Origin: Nageia nagi
Lineage: Eukaryota; Pinophyta
Direction: 5' to 3'
Length of the DNA: 64,000 nucleotides
NCBI GenBank assembly: GCA_050084985.1
Contig: JBITNC010000001.1
Location: 17,856,001-17,920,000 of the forward strand
A program made the position numbers and the translations under genes. The notes below the pieces were generated by a model, which was not told where the DNA came from, did no database searches, and saw nothing but the letters and a program-made list of their open reading frames with translations. Below are positions 56,897-64,000 of the stretch, one piece after another. Every line of letters starts with the position of its first letter. The stretch's first letter is position 1.

Positions 56897-57963
56897 AATC
56901 ATAGAGCAGAATGTGAATCAGAATTTTGATGTGGCTACTTTTTGAAGAGAAGCTATAGACTCCACACTAAAAGACCATGGAAGCCTGCTTAATTTATTCA
57001 AGAATTTGATGTTAATATGCCTTGTAGTTGGATCAGTTATAAAGAGCATCATTTTGGGCGATATGTGTGGTCTCTAATTCCACTTGCAGGAACAATGTAA
57101 CCACTGCAAGAAAGTCACCACAAGAAATTTCCAGCAATCTTAGTTTTTCTATTGAATGAACTCACAGAATGTTGTTTTTTCACACACTCTAAATGAGTGC
57201 ATTTCTTCTGTCATATCATTTATTAATGATTCACATATGTTTTCTCAGTAAAATAAAGTATTTGATTTTTCTATCTGTTATTATTCTTAAATGCTGCGTA
57301 GAGTTAATTTTCATTGTACCAGTGCTTAAATGCAAACTGTCAAATTCACATTCGGGTTCATGCAAATATCTTCACCACAGCCTTTTATTTAACTCTTATT
57401 TCCAATAATGCACTCGTGATGATTTGTGCCTTGAATGAAATAGCTGCCACATCTGTATCATAATGAGTCAAATAGAAAATTGGATGGGAGTTAGTAAGGA
57501 ACATGTCCAGCAACTGTGGTTATAGATTAGGATTGATAAGCTGCCTTTTTGGTGAATCTGTATAAGATAAGAAATTCTAAACAATTAATTCATAATTATG
57601 AAGAAGCAGATATAAATATAAAAATGTCAAGTGTGATACTGATTTCTGAGCTCCAATTTCGTGTTAGAAAATGAGAGCATAATTCCTATTGACAAATAGG
57701 ACTATAGGAAATTTATCTACAATGCAGCATGAGGAAGGTTTGCACTATGTGCTTAATTATGTTTTTCATTTACCTAACTGCTACTAATAACATTTTACAA
57801 AAAAATATTTTGACATTATACTTTAATCTGATGCATACATGACAATCTGTAATGTTTCTTAAAAAGAAAATATCAGCAGCAGACCAAAAACAAAAGAGAA
57901 AAAGTAAAAACTAGGTCTCAAAAATCGGCTTTGCAGGAACATTTTTTTGGAATATAGACTACT
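56889..57963. other. PPR 3' flank and intergenic sequence
   Basis: Probable 3' untranslated region; an aataaa-type signal (aaaataaagt) is at about 57250. No further gene is recognised. Confidence 0.5.
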
Positions 57964-58137
57964 CTACGAAATAAAGACTATTACAGTATCCAGAACAGTA
58001 TTTTCTGGTGCTTTTCTAAACCCTGGTTCATGTTTGTCCAAGAGCATTTCAAATACTTCACTTGGCCCAATAACTCTTCCAACATTTTTCGCTGAAAATC
58101 TTCTTTCTCTTAAAGCTGTGCTCATTCGTGTACTCAT
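57964..58137 (-). CDS. Possible short coding frame or last exon, 57 codons, unknown
   Basis: The minus-strand ATG at 58135-58137 opens 57 codons to TAG at 57964-57966. The peptide is rich in charged residues and looks protein-like (ALRERRFSAKNVGRVIGPSE, then VFEMLLDKHEPGFRKAPEN). An in-frame stop lies four codons upstream. A TTAG just before the ATG could also be a splice acceptor, making this a terminal exon or an exon copy. I do not recognise the family. Base composition is more gene-like than that of its AT-rich neighbours. Confidence 0.4.
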   Translation of the reverse strand: MSTRMSTALRERRFSAKNVGRVIGPSEVFEMLLDKHEPGFRKAPENTVLDTVIVFIS

Positions 58138-59823
58138 GCCTAATTAGAGGATAATCTCCATCTTTGGAGTGAAATTGTCCAACTCGTCAACACATCACTG
58201 ACAAAACACCTAATGTAACTATCAAATTACAGCAGATTGACAATTTGACAGTTTGTAAAGCTACTAGGGTCTGCTTTTCTGATGTTGTGTTGTTGAATGT
58301 GATTCAGTTCAAGCTTCAAACCTTTTGCGTGGAAGCATTTAGCTTGTGAGGTAAGTTGTGCCTGCAAGTACTAACAAAGTTAATCATCAGCAGATCCTGC
58401 ACTAGATTTTTGCTCTTTTAATGAAAGGAAAAAGCCTATTGAAAATCAGAGGCCATGATAGTTTGTGCATTTTTTTCATTCTGATATTTTGCATCTCATC
58501 CTGGAAGGAAGAATGTGATGGCCACTATACACTGGATTACATATTTCACATGCATTATTGCTTTCAAGTAGTTATTTGGTTCCAACTGGAAAAAGGGGAG
58601 CTCCGCTTTTAGTTATTATACACATTAATGTGGTTTTTTTGTGTTGTTTGTGCAATATTATGTAAGGTGGCTACTCTAGTCTGTCAGATCATGTTGGCAT
58701 AGTAAAGTTGGGACCTTCATTGCAGAAAGTTCATGATTTAAACAAGGCGGGTTGTTTCCTCATTGTTAACCTACCAAAAGAAAAATGTAGCCACTGTAAT
58801 AATTGTGATAGATCGTTTTCAACATAATCCAACTTATGCATGACGATCTGGCAACCGTGATGCTGTTTTAACTCAATAGTGATTGTATTTTAATGACTTC
58901 TATCCTTAAAAGTAACATTATTGCTAACAATCATAAAAAAGGTATGATGGCTATTGGTTAACTTTTAGTTAATGTTCTTATTATTTTTTATTATGTTTTG
59001 TTAGAAACAGAAAAAATGAGATCTGTTCATGAACCAGTTCTTTTTGATAGATATGTCTTTTGGATCATTTCTTTTTTATTTGGATCTGAGATGTCTAAAT
59101 GTTTTAATAATATAGTTTACATCTCCATGTCTTAAAAATCATGTAAATGTATCTTTAAAATGCATAATGATTCTAATCTCAAGATATGGATTTCGAGCAG
59201 TTTTCCTTTGTATGTGCTTCCTTGGATTATGTTTTCATTTAAATACATCACGTCACCTAGAATCCTACTTATGTTTGAAACCCATGAATTTTAGATGCTA
59301 TTAGTTTCTAGTTTTCAGAAACCGATTGATGTACATATCTGATAAAACTATATTTTCGGTACCAGTGCCTTTAGTTGTTGCTGTAAGTGCGCTTATTGAG
59401 TTCATAGTCTTGAAACACCATGTAAGGTTATCCCCTTTTGTCTTTTTAATTGTATTGTATTAGTGGATAACTTTTTTTATTCAACGAATAAAGTGAACTA
59501 CACAACATTGAGACTTATTTTAATCACATTCGTTATACTTATCTATCTTATCTTTTCTAAGCACTGTTTATCACTGTTACTGCTGATGTGTTACATAGCA
59601 CCATGATGGGTATGCAAACCTTATATGGAAGATTTCCCTGGAAACTTCTCTTAGCAATTCACTAGAACTTGTCACACATCCTGATAGCACACACTTGGGT
59701 TGCAGCCAAATATTTGTACAGCATGCTGCTTCCCTTCGGCGAAATTCCATGTTCTCCAATTAGGAGTCACATACATCACTATCAACATGCTACTTTCCTC
59801 TATAATAACAAGATTGACCAGAT
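58138..59823. other. Intergenic, nothing recognised
   Basis: Mixed AT-rich sequence. Short open frames on both strands show no known motif. Confidence 0.45.
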
Positions 59824-60750
59824 CCATGACTGATTTAATCAAACAGATTTGTCTTAACAGAAGTTCAGTTTTTACTTGTGTACAGAATTCTGCACCATCC
59901 AAGTTGCCAGACTAAAAACATTGCGATAATCTTCTGATTCAACTGACTAAAAACTGGATTCCATTTGGAACCATAATCATTAGTCCAATTGCACCAATGG
60001 TTAATTTTTTAAAATTTTTATTATTAAATTGAAATACCATAATTTAGAATACTTTTTACTTTTTTTTTTTTATCAAAATATACTTGGTAATTTTATTATG
60101 CATCTTAATTCTGTTAGAAGTAATAATTTAAATACATAAATGATATATGTTTATCTTTGGAGAAACTTTGATATTTCCTATATATCATTAAATTTAAAGT
60201 ATGTTAAAAGACATGATTCAATTGAAATTATCTGATATGATTTAACCCATTAAAGTTGTAGCCTTGAGATAATCCTTCTTCCTAATAACACTGATTATTC
60301 CTTGTGATACACACAACTCAACACCTTATAAGTTTCCATGACTGATTTAATCTAACAGATTTGTCTTAACAGAAATTCAATTTTTACTTGTGTACAACAT
60401 TCTGCCCTATCCAAGTTGTCAAACTAAAATCATTGTGAGAATCAGTAATCAAATTGTACCAATGGTTATCTTTTAAAATTATTATACCAAAACAAGCTTG
60501 ATGATTTTATTATGCATCTTAATTCTATTAGAAACAATAATTTAAATACATAAATGATGTATATTTATCTTTGAAAAAACTTTGATAGATCTTACAAACC
60601 ATTGAATTTAAAAGATATTAAAAAATATCATTCAATTGAAATTATCTAATATAATTTAATCTATTAAAATTGTAATCTTAAGATAATTCTTCCTAATAAC
60701 ACTAATTTTTCCTTGTAATATACACAACTCTAACACCAAAAACTTCCTTT
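59824..60750. repeat. Diverged tandem duplication (~512 and ~415 bp)
   Basis: Copy 1 (59824-60335) and copy 2 (60336-60750) both begin ccatgactgatttaatc and share the blocks cagatttgtcttaacagaa, tttttacttgtgtacaacat or similar, aatttaaatacataaatgat and attcaattgaaattatct. They differ by many substitutions and some deletions. Parts of the unit recur near 61600-61700 and 62575-62655. Confidence 0.8.
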
Positions 60751-62640
60751 CTCAATTAACTCCTGTAAGCCCCTTCCTACAACAAATGGACGTCCTTGTA
60801 GATTTGTGAATATCTATAAACTCAATGAGACTTTTCCCCTATGACAAAGAGGAGTAAAATGAACACCATATCCTAACAAACTCTTAAGCGCTTCATTCCA
60901 ATACAATGTGCCCCGAACAAGTTTGGACGAGGATGGACTTAGATAAGAACTAAAATCTGGCTTAATTTCTCAACTCTACACTAAGTTTAAAAACTTGATC
61001 TCTTCCATGACTTTGGAAGTCTCATGATCTGTGCTCTATGTTTGACAAGTTTAGTACACAAGCATACTTTGGTCTATCTTATTATTTCAGGTACTGCTTT
61101 GCTTGCTGCCATGTCTCAATGCCTTTTCACCCTTGTATCCTGATTCCTACTGTTATACTACTGTGTGCCTTGTCCTCTAGGAAGTTTTGTGTGGCTACGA
61201 TTGGTTTCAGACATTATCTAATATAGCAATGCTATCCATATCAAAGATATATACCAATGCTGTCAATACTGTATACAGTTGGAGGGTCTTCAAAGGGACA
61301 CACACTTCAAACATACTAATGCAAATACTTCAAATAAAATGCTCTGAATACATTTCTCTTGTATAAACTGATGGTGAATAGAAATATTGTCTTTTCAAGC
61401 TTTTTTTTCTATATAAATAAAAAAGAGATGCAGATAGAGATATGAGAAACAAAACATGATATCTCTCATATAGAAAGATGCCTTCATACAAGGCATTCTA
61501 TTTTATCAGTTCAATGCTTTATGTCAAAACTCTTTGGCAAAAAGTTTGGATTGAATGAAAGATTGTCTTTGGAGTATATAAGATAACCAAAACAAGTTTG
61601 ACAATTTTATATGAGAAAAAATTATTCAAATATTTAATTAATATATATTTATTTCTGAACAAACTTTTATAAATCTTACAAATCAACAGGTTATATATAT
61701 ATTATTAAGTTTCAATATTGAACTTGGACTAAAATGATTTTTGATTGTAAGTGCATGAAAGGGAGACATGCACAATGTCGTTAGATATTCCTTGATGGTG
61801 GCAATAATGCATTCATCAACAAACCTAAGACATACATGCACATCCTATAATTAGCCTATAACTCGCATATATCAATCCCTAATAATGGACTTAAGACTCA
61901 TTATAAACTTCCTCATGCTCAATCTTTCCTCGTTTCTCATGATCCTATTTGATCCCTCTAGATCTCTGCTTGCAGCTCTTAATTGCTTCTGGAGCTCTCA
62001 CAACTTGCTAACACATCCTCTATCTATTTTCGAACCACATATCTTTCATAACATTAAGTGTGGCCTTTGATACCTTACAACTTTCTGAGACGTTTAAAGC
62101 TATCAATGATATGGGATTTGAGAATAGACACATTTGAGAATTTTGTAAAATTTTCAATAGTTTTGATGCACTTTGATTGGGTTTTATATTTTGATTTTTG
62201 AAAGCTAATATCTTCTATTGTAATCTTAATTAGGATTAAAATTTTGTATTAGATTTTGTTAAATAGGAGCTACTATAAAAGGAATAAGAAGATGAAACAT
62301 TTTAGACTTTTCTTTACAATTGTTTTTTTGGATATATGATAGTGGATTTATTTTTTGTAAGAACAATATGGACTCAGGAATAGAATCCACTTTGCAAATC
62401 TTAACTTATTTTGTACACGTGTGTTTTGGACTTGAAGAGAAGTTGTTTGAGATTTGGTTTTACCTAAATAGCTCTTCGTTTTGTATCCCTTCGAGTGGTG
62501 TGTCTTGGACAACAACAATTTAATCTTCTAAAGCTAAACATCATTTTCTTATTTTACTTGTATGTTGCATGCCTAAATTATATGAGAAATAATCATTAAA
62601 ATACTTAATTTTGATAGATCTTACAAACCAATGGGTTTAA
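60751..62640. other. Intergenic, with dispersed fragments of the same repeat
   Basis: Apart from fragments related to the duplication at 59824-60750 (for example 61600-61700), I see no gene. Short open frames (61038-61226, 61885-62070, 62320-62523) have no recognisable motif. Confidence 0.45.
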
Positions 62641-62651
62641 AAGGATATTAA

Positions 62652-62722
62652 AACACACACCCACACATGCATGCATGCACCTACACTTCCACACAAACCC
62701 GATACACACACACACATGCTCA
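62652..62722. repeat. CA-rich microsatellite
   Basis: Runs of acacac and atgcatgcatgc over about 70 bp, ending a few bases before the Cop-D LTR. Confidence 0.85.
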
Positions 62723-62735
62723 CCTGCCTGCTTTC

Positions 62736-63229
62736 TGATGGAATTAGCCTAGATCTAATTCCCAAGGTCCAAGACTAGGAAGCTAAATCATTCATCATCT
62801 ACAATTCTAAGAACATCATTCACACAATATGACACCAATATAATGTGGTTCCTCCCTCCTTGGGAGTACATCCACAACTAGTTCTCTATTCTCAATCTAT
62901 GCCTCTCTTACAACTATTCTCTTGCTCTCTCCTACACAACCTAGTAGAGTAATCTTACTCCAAAACTTAGATATGTTTACAAGAGGAGAGGCCCTCTATT
63001 TATAGCTTGAGAGCACCTCCCTAACCTCCCTTTAACCCAAGGGTAAGGTTAGGGTTACAATAAATGTGTGACCTAACTTTAACTTACCAACTAACCCCAT
63101 GGTTAGGTCAAAGTCCACACATAATAAAGAATTCAATTAATCCCTTAAGGTATCTACATATCCTTTAAGTGATTAATTGAACTTACAAGGAGTTTAGATA
63201 TTCACAATATTTCATTACAAATTCTAACA
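62736..63229 (-). repeat. Cop-D 3' LTR
   Basis: About 494 bp, + strand tgatggaatta to ttctaaca. It shares with Cop-A the TATA region, most of the telomere-like inverted repeat (one arm changed) and the long palindrome near its U3 end. Confidence 0.92.
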
Positions 63230-63721
63230 CTCCCCCTTAATGCAATATTGGGATAGAGCGTAGAAGAAAGAAGAGATAGAGTAAGAGAGAGTTCTCCTCC
63301 ATAGAGATACAAGTGGAGATGAGAACATTTACATATTTGAGAATCTTTTTGAGAACTAGTATGAGACTCACTACATTACCGTTTGACAAAATGGTTTACA
63401 ATACAATCATTAACCACAACTGGTTTCACTGTACATAGTAGTCGATCAACTTTAAGCTGACATGTGAGTCTCCATAAGCTTGCTTTCACAAGGTGAGTAA
63501 CCTGCATTTCTGAAGAAGATCCTGCATGCTACAAGCAACTTATGAACAAAATCAGTTAGATGCATCATATATTCAAATAAGAGAATCAAATAATGCTATC
63601 TTATAAATAACTGATTAATGGTGCACTATAAGTCATCACGGAGATGCCAAGCCATCACTCATAGTCACCTGTTGTATATAGACATGTGTTGATTATTAAT
63701 AGAGCATAAAAATTGTACAAC

Positions 63722-63967
63722 GAGTTTCTCACGCAGAGCAAACTCACCATGGAGGTATAGAATGTACAACAAGTTCGTCACGTAGAGCGAACTTACCACA
63801 AAGGTATATTAATTATATGCTCAAATATTGTACAACGAGTTTCTCACGCAGAGCAAACTCACCACGGAGGTATAGAGCATAAAAATTGTACAACGAGTTT
63901 CTCACGCAGAGCAAACTCACCACGGAGGTATAGAATGTACAACAAGTTCGTCACGCAGAGCGAACTT
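63722..63967 (-). repeat. Array of hairpins in the Cop-D 3' tail
   Basis: Five 24-nt hairpins: 63722-63745, 63771-63794, 63837-63860, 63895-63918 and 63944-63967. Arm pairs are GAGTTT/AAACTC and AAGTTCG/CGAACTT. The fourth unit is a local duplication of the third. Further units may lie beyond the window. Confidence 0.85.
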
Positions 63968-64000
63968 ACCACGGAGGTATATTAATTATATGCTCAAAAA

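Larger units (their letters stand above)
62736..64000 (-). mobile_element. Cop-D: Cop-A-family Copia element, 3' end only
   Basis: 3' LTR at 62736-63229, polypurine tract on the minus strand directly inside (63230-63240), then the conserved 3' tail with the hairpin array. pol lies beyond the right edge of the window. It is more diverged from Cop-A than Cop-B is, especially in the first 100 bp of the LTR. Confidence 0.92.

Noticed and set aside
57947-58147. A 66-codon plus-strand frame at the short minus-strand ORF
   Set aside because: It is the complement of the 57-codon minus-strand frame, whose peptide looks more protein-like.
59672-59902. A 76-codon minus-strand frame
   Set aside because: Its upstream part lies in the tandem duplication (59824-60750), whose second copy does not keep the frame. 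No motif is recognised.

Overview
This is a plant nuclear window from a large, repeat-rich genome. It holds one single-exon pentatricopeptide-repeat (PPR) gene and about 50 kb of LTR retrotransposons inserted into one another. The evidence is plant Copia and Gypsy (Tat and chromovirus) elements with initiator-methionine tRNA primer sites, a captured plant mobile domain gene with spliceosomal introns, and a P-class PPR protein. The species cannot be fixed from the sequence. The PPR protein is recognisable but clearly diverged from the Arabidopsis protein I recall, so a gymnosperm or other slowly turning-over seed plant is possible; this is inference.

Layout. I name the elements Cop-A to Cop-J, Tat-G, Tat-E and Chr-H for reference. 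Positions 1-21577 are a minus-strand Copia element (Cop-C) whose left end lies outside the window. It is split by an intact-ended minus-strand relative (Cop-A, 478-9178, 5-bp duplication TAATC) and by a plus-strand relative that lost its 5' end (Cop-B, about 13153-18976). Positions 21578-51342 are a plus-strand Gypsy/Tat array (Tat-G) with the order internal 3' end - LTR - internal - LTR. Tat-G is split by a minus-strand chromovirus (Chr-H, 26450-37745, duplication TGCTT), which carries a Copia element (Cop-I, 32175-37485, duplication AGGAT) in its 5' LTR. It is also split by a solo LTR (40870-41368, duplication GTTGT) of the Cop-C type, and by a non-autonomous Tat element (Tat-E, 43266-51273, duplication ATTCA) inside its last LTR. 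Positions 51343-52340 are the gag remnant of an older Copia (Cop-J), apparently the target of the Tat-G array. A small tRNA-derived SINE lies at 53509-53613. The PPR gene is at 54516-56888, with a telo-box and two TGGGCY (site II) motifs upstream. The 56.9-62.7 kb stretch is mostly noncoding, with a 0.5-kb tandem duplication. The window ends inside another member of the Cop-A family (Cop-D, from 62736).

Most interesting points. (1) Cop-A, Cop-B and the much more diverged Cop-C share the same in-frame TAA between the reverse transcriptase and RNase H domains, although their other breaks differ. (2) The 3' untranslated tails of Cop-A, -B and -D carry an array of five 24-nt hairpins whose stems change by compensatory pairs. 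(3) Tat-E has gag but no visible pol, and carries in antisense a captured plant mobile domain gene that still has two in-frame spliceosomal introns. (4) The Cop-A family has a 2.9-kb leader ending in a good 3' splice site directly before the gag start codon, which suggests an intron-bearing leader. Apart from the PPR gene, a possible 57-codon frame and a short upstream ORF, no host gene was recognised.
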